From: Fibrobacter sp. UWH6
GTDB lineage: Bacteria > Fibrobacterota > Fibrobacteria > Fibrobacterales > Fibrobacteraceae
DNA: 64,000 nucleotides
NCBI RefSeq assembly: GCF_900142465.1
Contig: NZ_FRAX01000013.1
Span: 1-64,000 of the forward strand
Direction: 5' to 3'
Part shown: piece by piece, positions 34,162 through 42,705 of the stretch
Position numbering within the stretch: position 1 is the stretch's first letter
How the letters are laid out: the number at the start of each line of letters is the position of its first letter
Program-made: the position numbers and the translations under genes
The notes under the pieces: model-generated
The model's input: the letters and a program-made list of their open reading frames with translations, nothing else
Databases searched by the model: none
Told to the model about the DNA's origin: nothing

Positions 34162-34172
34162 TCCAAAAGTTC
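33795..34172. repeat. Array of about nine imperfect 42-bp tandem repeats
   Basis: Units start at 33795 and every 42 bp after (33837, 33879, 33921, 33963, 34005, 34047, 34089, 34131). Each begins TTTT(A/G)A and ends AAAATATC or AAAAGTTC. Units fall into subtypes, for example CATCGGCACGAT, GCATCCGACAAAAGCG and GGCATCTGC. There are no unique spacers, so it is not CRISPR. A decayed tenth unit follows to about 34210. Confidence 0.85.
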
Positions 34173-34210
34173 TTTTTAAGCGCCTTGCATCGGATCAATC
34201 GAATTTCAGC

Positions 34211-34704
34211 AGAAATCATCACCAGCTTAGCAACAGACACGATTTGACATGTAATTTTTCTACATTGCCATAGCTTTTGATGAAAAATTGTGCGAGGGTT
34301 TTCTCAGAAAGAAATTATCGGATTCCTTGTTTTTTTCCTATTCCCCTCAAAATCCATATTCACCAGAAACATAAAAATCAACTTTCAGAAAAGAGGTTTT
34401 TTATGGAAAAGTTCATCGTTTCTTGGTTTGTAACCTAGCGAGGCAAAGAAGTGCTTCTTTAAAAGCTGATTTTGTGAAGTATCTCATATAATCTCTATAT
34501 CTACACTAAAAAAAAGCATTTTCCACCCTATGTAATTCTTTACATTTTGTGTTTTTGATTTCTGCACTTTTTATAAAAAACATGAAGTTTTCTATTGCCA
34601 AATCATAGGGTTTGAGCTACTTTATGAAGGTAATTTAATAAGTCTAATTCGAGTCGAGACGCCAGTCAAAACTGCAGCCGGCCGCATCCTACAAGGAGGC
34701 CGCC
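34211..34704. other. AT-rich intergenic region before allophanate hydrolase
   Basis: No gene seen. The right end holds AAGGAGG before the ATG at 34705. I found no riboswitch pattern and no sigma-54 site here. The left part may hold the promoter of the repeat protein. Confidence 0.5.
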
Positions 34705-36531
34705 ATGGCCCAAAAAAGTTTTAGTGTTCTAGATCTCAGAATTTCAAGTCTCCGCTCCGCCTACGAAAAGGGCGAAACATCGCCGCGAGAAGTTGTCCAA
34801 AAATTGCGCGACGCCATGGAGGCGGCCCCCAAGGAAATCTGGATTGCAAAGACCAGCAGGGAACAGCTGGAAAAATATCTAACCGCATTGGAAAGTGTCG
34901 CCGGCAGCGGCAACGGTTTCAAGATTCCTGCAGATAAGCCTTTGTTCGGTATTCCCTTTGCCATCAAGGATAACATCGACTGCGAAGGCATGGAAAGTAC
35001 TTCGGCCTGCCCCGCCTACGCCTATATGCCCAAGAAGTCCGCGTTCGTGGCGGAACGTTTGATCGAGGCGGGAGCTATTCCCATGGGCAAGACCAACATG
35101 GATCAGTTTGCCACGGGGCTTGTGGGCGTGCGTTCCCCTTACGGATGCATTCCCAACAGGTATGCGCCGGAATATGTTTCGGGCGGAAGCAGCAGCGGTT
35201 CTGCCGCCGCATTGGCCTACGGTCTTTGCAGTTTTTCGCTGGGTACAGATACGGCAGGCTCTGGACGAGTTCCCGCCGCATTCAACAAGCTTGTGGGAGT
35301 AAAGCCTACCCGCGGCTTGCTTAGCACCAGCGGCGTGATTCCCGCTTGCCGCAGTCTGGATTGCGTCAGCATTTTTGCATTGGATAACAGCGACGCCCGC
35401 TATGTATTGAACATCGCCGGGGCCGAAGATAGCGAAGACGCCTACTCACGAGTGGCCCCCTGGAACGAGGCTGCCGTGAATGCAAAGGGGGCTGCCGTGA
35501 ACGCAAGGGGGGCTGCGCCGAGGCTCCCCGAAAATTGGACTTTCGGTGTTCCCGAAGAAAGCGAGCTGAACTTCTTTGGGAATGAGGGTTACAAGGCGGC
35601 CTTCTACCGCGCCGTCGAGGCATTCGAAAAGGCTGGCGGTACCAAGGTGACGATTCATTTTACCCCCTTCCTGGAAGCAGCCCGCCTGCTTTATGAAGGC
35701 CCCTGGGTTTTCGAACGCTACGATGCCGTGGGCAAGTTCATCGAGGAACATCCCGATGAAATCTTCCCCGTTACCAAGCAGATCATTAGCCCCAAGGTAA
35801 CGCCCCACCCCTCCGAAGTTTTCGCCGGGTTCCACGCCTTGCAAGCCAAGAAGAAAATCGCCGACCGTGAATTCGCCAAGGTAGATGTTCTGCTTACGCC
35901 TACGGCCGGCACCATCTACAAGACAGCCGAAGTGAACGCCGACCCCATCAAGCTGAACAGTAACTTGGGTTATTATACCAACTACATGAACTTGCTGGAT
36001 TATTCTGCATTGGCTATCCCCGCAGGCGTGGCCGACAGCACCGACCCCAACGCACCCAAGCTCCCCTTTGGCGTAACCATCGTAGGCCACGCTTTTGATG
36101 ATTTCAAGTTGCTGGATGTCGCCGAAAAGGTAACGCCCTTCCTTAGCGAAAAGATTCCTCTGGCGGTGTGCGGAGCCCACCTGAAGGGTGAACCTTTGCA
36201 TTATCAATTGGAAACCGCAGACTTTTTAGGTGCTGCAGAGACTGCTGCCGAATACAAGATGTACGCCTTCAAGGATGGCACCATCCAGAAGCCTGCCATG
36301 ATCGCCGGCAACAGCAGCTTCTATGTGGAGCTTTACGCCCTTACTCCCGAAGAATTCGGCAAGTTCGTCGCCGCCATCCCAGCCCCTCTCGGCATCGGAA
36401 AGATCAAGCTTTCTGACGGCCGCATGGTCCCCGGATTTATCGGCGACGGAAGCATCTCGGTAATGGCCTTCGAAGGAACCGCCACCGACATCTCCGAATA
36501 CGGCGACTGGCGCAAGTACGTTCATAAATAA
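34705..36531 (+). CDS. atzF: Allophanate hydrolase
   Basis: 608 residues with AAGGAGG upstream. Amidase-signature domain: Lys88 in FAIKDNID, the Ser cluster GGSSSGSAAA (161-169), and the nucleophile Ser186 in GTDTAGSGRVPA. The extra C-terminal domain of about 130 residues (AEYKMYAFKDGTIQKPAMIA, then PAPLGIGKIKLSDG) is that of AtzF/DUR1-type enzymes. It hydrolyses allophanate to ammonia and CO2, the last step after urea or guanidine carboxylation. An odd tandem duplication AAVNAKG/AAVNARG lies near residue 255, outside the active site. It is transcribed toward the carboxylase operon, on the other strand. The family is certain; its substrate source is given by the operon. Confidence 0.93.
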   Translation: MAQKSFSVLDLRISSLRSAYEKGETSPREVVQKLRDAMEAAPKEIWIAKTSREQLEKYLTALESVAGSGNGFKIPADKPLFGIPFAIKDNIDCEGMESTSACPAYAYMPKKSAFVAERLIEAGAIPMGKTNMDQFATGLVGVRSPYGCIPNRYAPEYVSGGSSSGSAAALAYGLCSFSLGTDTAGSGRVPAAFNKLVGVKPTRGLLSTSGVIPACRSLDCVSIFALDNSDARYVLNIAGAEDSEDAYSRVAPWNEAAVNAKGAAVNARGAAPRLPENWTFGVPEESELNFFGNEGYKAAFYRAVEAFEKAGGTKVTIHFTPFLEAARLLYEGPWVFERYDAVGKFIEEHPDEIFPVTKQIISPKVTPHPSEVFAGFHALQAKKKIADREFAKVDVLLTPTAGTIYKTAEVNADPIKLNSNLGYYTNYMNLLDYSALAIPAGVADSTDPNAPKLPFGVTIVGHAFDDFKLLDVAEKVTPFLSEKIPLAVCGAHLKGEPLHYQLETADFLGAAETAAEYKMYAFKDGTIQKPAMIAGNSSFYVELYALTPEEFGKFVAAIPAPLGIGKIKLSDGRMVPGFIGDGSISVMAFEGTATDISEYGDWRKYVHK

Positions 36532-36556
36532 GAACTTTATTCATCTCTACAAAAAA

Positions 36557-36590
36557 AACTGCACCGTTACGGCGCAGTTTTTTTTTGCAA
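36557..36590 (+). terminator. Terminator of allophanate hydrolase
   Basis: ACTGCACC-GTTAC-GGCGCAGT then T9. The same hairpin plus upstream bases recurs at 36980-37018. Confidence 0.85.
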
Positions 36591-36607
36591 TAATATGCCA
36601 AACAGAA

Positions 36608-36892
36608 TTATTTGTCCGCGAGCATTTCCAACATTTTTTTAGCTTCCTCTATTTTATCTTCAGAAACCCCAAGAGAACGCATAACTTGAATGACATCTGC
36701 ATGACCTTTTTCTAACCCTTGTTCAATGCCTTGCTCAATGCCTTTTTTCAAGCCTTCATTGATGGCATCGTCAATGCAGCAATCGATATCATATTGAGTC
36801 ATCATAGAAAAAGCCTGCCTTTCAAGAATCTCTTTTGGAGTCCTGCGGATGCGCAGCCGTTCATAAGCGTCGCGGATGGCGGATGAGAATGC
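36608..36892 (-). pseudogene. Rpn-family nuclease C-terminal fragment
   Basis: Open frame from just after a TAA at 36893-36895 down to 36608. It reads FSSAIRDAYERLRIRRTPKE, then DIDCCIDDAINEGLKKGIEQ and a closing EEAKKMLEML. This is the tail of Rpn/TIGR01784 proteins: a short conserved helix pair and a charged coiled tail. The nuclease domain is absent, so the fragment is a relic. The part from the ATG at 36805 (65 residues) might still be translated. Confidence 0.7.
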
Positions 36893-36936
36893 TTAGAATA
36901 TAAAAACATATAGTTTAACAGGCAATACCCCAAACA

Positions 36937-37018
36937 TTGAACTTGGCACCCACTTCATAAATAAGAACTTTAAACCTCTCTATAAAAAAACTGCACCGTT
37001 ACGGCGCAGTTTTTTGTT
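36937..37018. repeat. Mosaic of two copied pieces: carboxylase 3' end and hydrolase terminator
   Basis: TTGAACTTGGCACCCACTTC here matches the carboxylase gene near 37597-37617, and the following ATAAATAAGAACTTTA plus the ACTGCACC/GGCGCAGT terminator matches the end of the hydrolase gene at 36524-36590. The terminator would end plus-strand transcripts before 37033. Confidence 0.7.
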
Positions 37019-37032
37019 ATTATATTGAGAGT

Positions 37033-37320
37033 ATGGTGAATATTCCTGAAACATTGCTGCAGCAGATAATTCAATTTGCAAAGGTATGCAAGTTGAATCG
37101 TGTTGTGTTGTTTGGATCTCGAGCCCGAGGCTCTCATAGAGATCGTAGCGATGTGGATTTGGCCGTTTTCGGAAAGAATGTCGCTGAATTTCAGTTTATG
37201 CTCGAAGATGAAGCAGATTCCCTTTTATCATTCGACGTTGTTGACATGGGAACCGTTGTCTCTCAGAAACTGAAGCAGAATATAGAGCGAGAAGGAGTTT
37301 GCCTTTATGCAGAAGTTTGA
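37033..37320 (+). CDS. MNT-domain nucleotidyltransferase (antitoxin-type)
   Basis: 95 residues. The motif GSRARGSHRDRSDVDLAVF carries the GSxxxG and DxD of minimal nucleotidyltransferases, with a third acidic position in SFDVVDMG. In MNT/HEPN toxin-antitoxin pairs this protein adds AMP to the HEPN toxin and silences it. The HEPN partner normally follows with a short overlap. Here its start is present (MQKFENRKQ at 37307), but the frame stops after 12 codons. So the antitoxin half is intact and the toxin half lost. Confidence 0.85.
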   Translation: MVNIPETLLQQIIQFAKVCKLNRVVLFGSRARGSHRDRSDVDLAVFGKNVAEFQFMLEDEADSLLSFDVVDMGTVVSQKLKQNIEREGVCLYAEV

Positions 37321-37345
37321 AAATAGAAAACAACGAAGAGAATAA
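37307..37345 (+). pseudogene. HEPN partner remnant (12 codons)
   Basis: ATG 37307 overlaps the end of the nucleotidyltransferase gene and reads MQKFENRKQRRE before a stop. KFENR..N/KQ is the usual beginning of the HI0074/TIGR01987 HEPN partner. Nothing of the remaining about 120 residues is found downstream. Confidence 0.55.
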
Positions 37346-37362
37346 GCTTTAGTTTATAACAA

Positions 37363-37401
37363 AAACCCGTCTCGGCTTTCACCGGGGCGGGCTTCTTGTT
37401 A
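37363..37401 (-). terminator. Terminator of the carboxylase operon
   Basis: On the minus strand CCCGCCCCGG-TGAAAG-CCGAGACGGG followed by TTTTTG. Confidence 0.75.
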
Positions 37402-37418
37402 TGTGGAGTTCAAAGGGA

Positions 37419-37446
37419 GTCCCCGACGGAGTCGGGGATTTTTGTT
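37419..37446 (+). terminator. Second hairpin at the carboxylase gene end
   Basis: CCCCGA-CGGA-GTCGGGG then ATTTTTG on the plus strand, opposite the last codons of the carboxylase gene; suits transcripts arriving from 37033. Confidence 0.6.
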
Positions 37447-40400
37447 AGTTAGCTTTTACAGCGAAGAGGCATTGGCCGGAGCGGATTTCGCCGCCTTGCT
37501 TGCCAAAGACCTGAGTGATGACGCCGTCTTCGTCGGCAACCACCGGGATTTCGGTCTTCATACTTTCGAGGATGGCAAGGGTGTCGCCGGCCTTGAACTT
37601 GGCACCCACTTCAGAAACCACCAGTTTCCAGAGGGAGCCTGCCACAGGGCTGTACACGCCTTCTTCGCCATCGGCCAAGGTGACTTCTGCCGCGGGGGCG
37701 GCATCGGCACTGTGACTTTCGAAAGTAAACTGACCATTTGCAATCCAACGCTGTTTTTCTTCTTCAAAGGCGTTCTTGCGCTTGGTTTCAAAAGCTTCGA
37801 TAGAAGTAGCGTTATCGGCCAGGAACTTTTCGTATTCGGTGATGTCGAAGGAACTTTCCACAATCTTCACGTGGAACTTTCCGGCGATAAAGTCCTTACG
37901 CATCTGCAGGAGTTCATCGGCGCCCACTTCATAATACTTGACCACGTCAAAGAAGCGGAGCAGATAAGGCAAGGTGAAGTCGCTGGTTTTCTTGAAGCGG
38001 TTCCACATCTGCACGGTGCGACCGACGAACTGGTAGCCACCAGGGCCTTCCATGCCGTAGACGCACATGTATGCGCCACCGATACCTACCGCGTTTTCCG
38101 GAGTCCAGGTACGGGCCGGATTGTACTTAGTGGTGACCAGGCGATGGCGAGGATCCAGTGGAGTTGCCACAGGGGCGCCCAGGTAAACGTCGCCAAGGCC
38201 CATGACCAAGTAGTCTGCGTTCAGCACAATGTCCTTCACATCGGATATGGCATCCAGACCGTTGACGCGGCGGATAAATTCGATATTGTTGGGGCAGCAC
38301 CAAGGAGCACCCGGACGAACGGTAGTGACGTACTTTTCAATAGCCACGCGAGTTTGTGGATCGTCCCAAGAAAGTGGCAAGTAAACCGTACGGGTGGGAA
38401 CCTTGGTGACCTTATTCTTCTTCAAGTGTTCTGCAAGGTCTGCCAACTTCTTGAGCATTTCTCCCTGACGGATCTTTGCAATATCGTAATGGATCTGGAT
38501 AGAGCGAATACCCGGAGTAACGTCAATCACTACATCGGCCAGCTGTTCCTTGACAGCGAGCATCCAGGCGTGTGCGGTAAAGCGGAGGCGAAGGTCGATA
38601 ATGGCGGGGCCAAATTCCACCAGCACATAGTTGTCGCCATCGGCACGAACAACGATGTGTTCCATTTCGCTTTCCTTGTGGAATTCCGCAATAATGGGCG
38701 TTACCACGGGAGCGGCAACGAGAGCAGGAATTGCAGCGGATGCAATAGCCACGTTAGCGAGATTTGCTTCACGAGCCAGGCGAATTTCTTCGGCCTTTTC
38801 TGCAGTCAGCGGGATAAACTTTACATGGTCACCGCTACGGAGCTGACCCATCTTCCAGAGTTCAGAAGATACGATGGTGACGGGGCAAGCAAAGCCACCG
38901 AGACTGGGACCATCCACACCCAGGATAATGGGCATGTCACCGGTAAAGTCTACGGTACCTACAGCGTAGGCGTTGTCGTGCAGGTTAGACGGATGAAGGC
39001 CAGCTTCACCACCATCGGGGCGAGCCCACTTCGGCTGAGGTCCAACGAGACGGATACCGGTTCTAGAGGAGTTGTAATGGACTTCCCAGTTGGCGGCAAA
39101 GAATTCGTCGATGTCTTCCTGAGTCAAATAGTCGGGTGCGCCATGGGGACCATACATCACGCCGATTTCCCACTGGGTGGTAATCTGCGGGAGAGCTGCT
39201 TCTGCGGGAACCACAGGTTCCGTTGCAATGGCGTTACCGATGTGGAGGATATCGCCTGCGGCAAGGGCACGACCGCCGTGGCCGCCGAAACCGCCCAAGG
39301 TAAAGGTAGACTTGCTTCCCAGATAATCGGGAACATCGATACCACCGCGAATGGCCAAGTAGGCACGCTGACCCATCTTGGTTATGCCGAACTTCAGAAC
39401 GTCGCCATCATGAACTTCCACAGGAGTGTTCTTGGGGCATGCGGCACCATTCAGCTTTGCAGGAAAATCACCGCCCACCCATGCGATTACGGTATCGGTA
39501 TGGAAAGCGAGAGAGCATCCGGAAAGAGTCATTTCGATGCCGGCAGCGTCTTCGGCGTTACCCACAATCTTGTTGGCCAGGCGGAAGCTGTAGTTATCCA
39601 TAGGACCGCTAGGAGGAATACCTACATCCCACAGTTTCAAACGACCCGGATAATCCTGGACCGTAGTCTGGAGGCCCGGAGCCAGAACTTCGAAAATCTT
39701 GTTTTCGTACTTGTAATCGTTCAGAATCCAGGTGGAAACCTTACCGCTAATAAAGTCGTCCATTTCAAGGACATCCTGAAGGAGCTTGATGTTGGTTTCA
39801 AAACCACAAAGCTTGACCTGTTTCAAAACTTCACGAGCCTTGGCGATGTTATCGTCACGGTCAACGCCCGCAACAATTACCTTTGCCAGCAGAGGATCGT
39901 AGAAGGCGCTGACCTCGGTACCGCGGGAAACCCAAGTATCTACGCGGATGCCTTCCGGGAAGGAAACTTCCGTAAGGAGGCCGCTGGAAGGGCGATAGTT
40001 CTTGCCCGGATCTTCGGCGTAAACGCGGAATTCCATGGCATGGCCCTTGGGAGTAAACTTTGCGCCAATTTCGAAGGGGCGAATTCCTGCAGCCTGCTCA
40101 ATCATCCAGCGAACAAGATCCACGCCAAATACGGTTTCGGTGACGCCATGTTCCACCTGCAAGCGAGTGTTTACTTCCAGGAAGTAGAATTTGTCATCCT
40201 TGGCGTCGTAAATAAATTCTACGGTACCTGCGGAACGGTACTGCACACCTTGTACCAGGCGGAGGGCGGAAGCATGCAAAGCTTCGCGGGTCTTTTCAGG
40301 AAGGCAGGGCGCCGGAGTTTCTTCTACAACCTTCTGGTTACGACGCTGTACAGAACAGTCGCGTTCACCGAGAATGACGGCATTACCTTCGCCATCACCG

Positions 40401-41038
40401 AACACCTGGACTTCTACGTGGCGACCACGTTCCACATACTTTTCGACGAAGAGTCCCGCATTCTTGAAGTTGTTTTCGCTAAGGCGCTTGATGCGGTCGT
40501 AGCTTTCACGAAGTTCTTCTTCGCTGCGGCAGATGGACATGCCAATGCCGCCACCGCCTGCAGTACTTTTCAACATTACAGGATAGCCGATCTTGGCTGC
40601 ACCGGCTGCGGCTTCGTCAACGCTGTTCAAAAGACCTGTGCCCGGAACCAGAGGCACTCCAAATTCTTCAGCAAGTTCCTTACTGCGGTGCTTTAGACCG
40701 AATTCAATCAGCTGCTTGGGAGTGGGGCCAATAAAGGCGATGCCATTTTCTTCCAAGGTCTTTGCAAATTCAGCATTTTCACTTAAGAAGCCATAACCCG
40801 GATGCACCGCTTCGGCACCGGTCTGCTTGATGGCGGCAAGAATTGCATCCACATTCAGGTAGCTATCCTTAGCGGCGGCAGGTCCCACGCGAACGGCTTC
40901 ATCAGCCATCAAGACGTGAGCGGCAGTTTCGTCGGGATCGGAATAAACCGCAACAGACTTGACGCCCATTTCCTTAAGAGAACGAATCACACGGCAAGCA
41001 ATTTCGCCACGGTTCGCAATCAATACTTTCTTAAACAT
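37445..41038 (-). CDS. Biotin-dependent urea/guanidine carboxylase
   Basis: 1197 residues from ATG 41038 with AAGGA upstream; a GTG seven codons earlier is less likely. Domain order: biotin carboxylase (about 1-450; NRGEIACRVIRS, KSTAGGGGIGM, FLEVNTRLQVEHGVTE), KipA-like half (about 465-780), KipI-like half (about 800-1050), and biotin carrier with ESMKTE (Lys about 1161). This is the architecture of urea carboxylase, which makes allophanate from urea. Close relatives prefer guanidine and make carboxyguanidine, and they are found with DUF1989 proteins, as here. The operon context favours guanidine; the sequence alone does not settle it. It is the last gene of a nine-gene transcription unit. 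Confidence 0.92.
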   Translation of the reverse strand: MFKKVLIANRGEIACRVIRSLKEMGVKSVAVYSDPDETAAHVLMADEAVRVGPAAAKDSYLNVDAILAAIKQTGAEAVHPGYGFLSENAEFAKTLEENGIAFIGPTPKQLIEFGLKHRSKELAEEFGVPLVPGTGLLNSVDEAAAGAAKIGYPVMLKSTAGGGGIGMSICRSEEELRESYDRIKRLSENNFKNAGLFVEKYVERGRHVEVQVFGDGEGNAVILGERDCSVQRRNQKVVEETPAPCLPEKTREALHASALRLVQGVQYRSAGTVEFIYDAKDDKFYFLEVNTRLQVEHGVTETVFGVDLVRWMIEQAAGIRPFEIGAKFTPKGHAMEFRVYAEDPGKNYRPSSGLLTEVSFPEGIRVDTWVSRGTEVSAFYDPLLAKVIVAGVDRDDNIAKAREVLKQVKLCGFETNIKLLQDVLEMDDFISGKVSTWILNDYKYENKIFEVLAPGLQTTVQDYPGRLKLWDVGIPPSGPMDNYSFRLANKIVGNAEDAAGIEMTLSGCSLAFHTDTVIAWVGGDFPAKLNGAACPKNTPVEVHDGDVLKFGITKMGQRAYLAIRGGIDVPDYLGSKSTFTLGGFGGHGGRALAAGDILHIGNAIATEPVVPAEAALPQITTQWEIGVMYGPHGAPDYLTQEDIDEFFAANWEVHYNSSRTGIRLVGPQPKWARPDGGEAGLHPSNLHDNAYAVGTVDFTGDMPIILGVDGPSLGGFACPVTIVSSELWKMGQLRSGDHVKFIPLTAEKAEEIRLAREANLANVAIASAAIPALVAAPVVTPIIAEFHKESEMEHIVVRADGDNYVLVEFGPAIIDLRLRFTAHAWMLAVKEQLADVVIDVTPGIRSIQIHYDIAKIRQGEMLKKLADLAEHLKKNKVTKVPTRTVYLPLSWDDPQTRVAIEKYVTTVRPGAPWCCPNNIEFIRRVNGLDAISDVKDIVLNADYLVMGLGDVYLGAPVATPLDPRHRLVTTKYNPARTWTPENAVGIGGAYMCVYGMEGPGGYQFVGRTVQMWNRFKKTSDFTLPYLLRFFDVVKYYEVGADELLQMRKDFIAGKFHVKIVESSFDITEYEKFLADNATSIEAFETKRKNAFEEEKQRWIANGQFTFESHSADAAPAAEVTLADGEEGVYSPVAGSLWKLVVSEVGAKFKAGDTLAILESMKTEIPVVADEDGVITQVFGKQGGEIRSGQCLFAVKAN

Positions 41039-41077
41039 TTTTAGTTCCTTTTTATCCACACAACAATTTTTTGGTTT

Positions 41078-41196
41078 GAGGACGGCCTACGGCCTTTTAG
41101 GTATCAGGCCGCGCTTTCGCGCTCTCAGGTCATATTATTCAACCTCTAGGTGGCAAAGCCACCGACCTCATACCTCAAGCGAAGCGTTCCTCACGC
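41078..41196. repeat. Intergenic hairpin cassette 1
   Basis: Small hairpins in a row: GGCC-TAC-GGCC, GCGC-TTTC-GCGC and GGTGGC-AAA-GCCACC, then ACCTCATACCTCAAGCGAAG. The last 45 bp are nearly identical to the cassette at 46107-46222. It sits between the alpha/beta hydrolase and the carboxylase gene, inside the operon. Confidence 0.65.
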
Positions 41197-41197
41197 C

Positions 41198-42028
41198 TTA
41201 CTTCCCTGCCATGATGTTTAGTAGCCGGGAAAGAGCGCCATTGGGATTTTCCAGTTCCGTAAGGATTGAAAAATGGTCATGGCCATCTAGCAGGGAATAG
41301 CTTCCCGGTATACGTTCCGCAGCTCGAAGAGCCGCAAATTCAAGACTCTGACGGCGCAGTTCCGGAAGTTCCTTGCTTCCAGAAACAACGATTACAGGTT
41401 TTCTCACAAGGGGGGCGCGAGCAGGACTCAGGCGAAGAATCTCTTCGGCAGTCAACTGCAATTTTTTATTCAGGTAGCTCTTGGAAATAGGCTCCAAATC
41501 ATATATGCCGCTAATGGCCAAGGCTCCCTGCACACCCGTTTCGTCGAGAACAGAAGTGCAAAGGTGACCGCCGGCAGACCAGCCAGACACATAAATACGA
41601 TCAGCATCAAAGCCCAGTTCGTCGGCACGGCTGCGTAGAACCTTTATGGCCAAACGGATTTCGTAGACGATTCCCGTCAAGGGCATTTCGGGAGCCAAAG
41701 TGTAGCCTATGTTCGCTACGTTAAATCCGTTGGCCAAAGGGCCCTGTGCAAGAAAGCGGAAAGTTTCCTTGCAACGCATCTGCCAATAGCCACCATGAAT
41801 AAAGACAAACAGGGGGGCCTTTCGATTACCACAGCTAAAAAAGTCGAACTTGTTCCGAGGGTGAACATCGTAGGTCATGTCTAGGGAAGAAGCGAATCTT
41901 CTGGCCAAGGCATCGCTACGCAGGTCGAACCCCTTCAGCTGAATGGCGCTATCGGCAACGGCATTGGTATTGTCGTAACCGGCGTCCAACTCGGCCTGGG
42001 TAAATCCACGGTAAACAAGTTCACTCAT
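41198..42028 (-). CDS. Alpha/beta hydrolase, kynurenine-formamidase-like
   Basis: 276 residues. The oxyanion-hole motif HGGYWQ (about 79-84) and the nucleophile elbow SGWSAGGH (Ser about 150) are those of esterases related to kynurenine formamidase. Asp (SGSKELPE region) and His in DGHDHFS complete the triad. Its stop and start are packed between the DUF1989 gene (8-base gap) and the carboxylase. It probably cleaves an amide or ester linked to the guanidine/urea route, but the substrate is unknown. Similar hydrolases are not obligatory for the pathway, so its presence is of interest. Confidence 0.82.
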   Translation of the reverse strand: MSELVYRGFTQAELDAGYDNTNAVADSAIQLKGFDLRSDALARRFASSLDMTYDVHPRNKFDFFSCGNRKAPLFVFIHGGYWQMRCKETFRFLAQGPLANGFNVANIGYTLAPEMPLTGIVYEIRLAIKVLRSRADELGFDADRIYVSGWSAGGHLCTSVLDETGVQGALAISGIYDLEPISKSYLNKKLQLTAEEILRLSPARAPLVRKPVIVVSGSKELPELRRQSLEFAALRAAERIPGSYSLLDGHDHFSILTELENPNGALSRLLNIMAGK

Positions 42029-42036
42029 TTTACACC

Positions 42037-42678
42037 CTACTTGTCAAACACCACCATGCGAATGGGAGTGGGGTTGTAATCGTTACAGGGGTTGTTCAGC
42101 TGGGAGCAATCCGAAAGCAAGAACAGGATATCCATATCCACGCGCATTTCGATGTACTTGCCCGGGCCAGAAATGCCGTCGGCAAATTCAAGGCGGCCAG
42201 CATCATCCAGAATCACCTTGGTAAAGAAATTCAGGTTGCAAGTCTGATCGCGCTTACTCATGCCAAAGTTTTCCAGCGTACGCACGAAGGTGTCGCGGCA
42301 ACTATGCATATAGCGGGTCTTGTCCGTATAGCGAACGCAGTTGCCTTCTGCAGAGCATCCACTGCCAAGAGTATCGTGCTCGCCGCAGGTATCCGCAATC
42401 ACCGTCAGCATGGGGTTGTTGCGGTTGCTGCGAATCACCGTACCCAATTCAATCATGGTGTTGGCCTGGGCGGTAATGGTGTTGTTGGCATTATAGCGTT
42501 CAGTCTTGTCGTGCTGATTATAAATCTGCACGTCGCCAGACTGGTTTCCGCAAACGTCGATCATGCGAAGAATCTGTCCCTTCTTCAGAGGCAGCATGTA
42601 GCCGTCGCCCGCATTCACCGTTACATCGAAGACGGCGTCTTCAATCTTTCGAGAACTTTCAAGAAGTTTGGAATTCAT
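42037..42678 (-). CDS. DUF1989 protein (urea-carboxylase-associated / carboxyguanidine deiminase type), paralogue 1
   Basis: 213 residues. DUF1989 pattern: LKKGQILRMIDVCGNQSGDV, ERYNANNT, the Cys/His/Asp-rich DTCGEHDTLGSGCSAEGNC, then RYMHSCRDTF and SGPGKYIEMRVDMDILFLLS. Two DUF1989 proteins together form carboxyguanidine deiminase (CgdAB), which converts carboxyguanidine to allophanate with release of ammonia. They were earlier called urea-carboxylase-associated proteins. This copy is about 45% similar by eye to the next gene, so it seems to be a recent duplicate. Starts 28 bases after its paralogue. Confidence 0.85.
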   Translation of the reverse strand: MNSKLLESSRKIEDAVFDVTVNAGDGYMLPLKKGQILRMIDVCGNQSGDVQIYNQHDKTERYNANNTITAQANTMIELGTVIRSNRNNPMLTVIADTCGEHDTLGSGCSAEGNCVRYTDKTRYMHSCRDTFVRTLENFGMSKRDQTCNLNFFTKVILDDAGRLEFADGISGPGKYIEMRVDMDILFLLSDCSQLNNPCNDYNPTPIRMVVFDK

Positions 42679-42705
42679 AATTCATTCTCCAAAAAATTGC
42701 AAGAA

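Noticed and set aside
33795-34172. CRISPR array
   Set aside because: The 42-bp units follow each other directly with no unique spacers, vary internally, and no cas genes are present.
37403-40696. 1097-residue plus-strand open frame
   Set aside because: Antisense to the carboxylase gene, whose motifs are complete; a mirror effect of codon bias.
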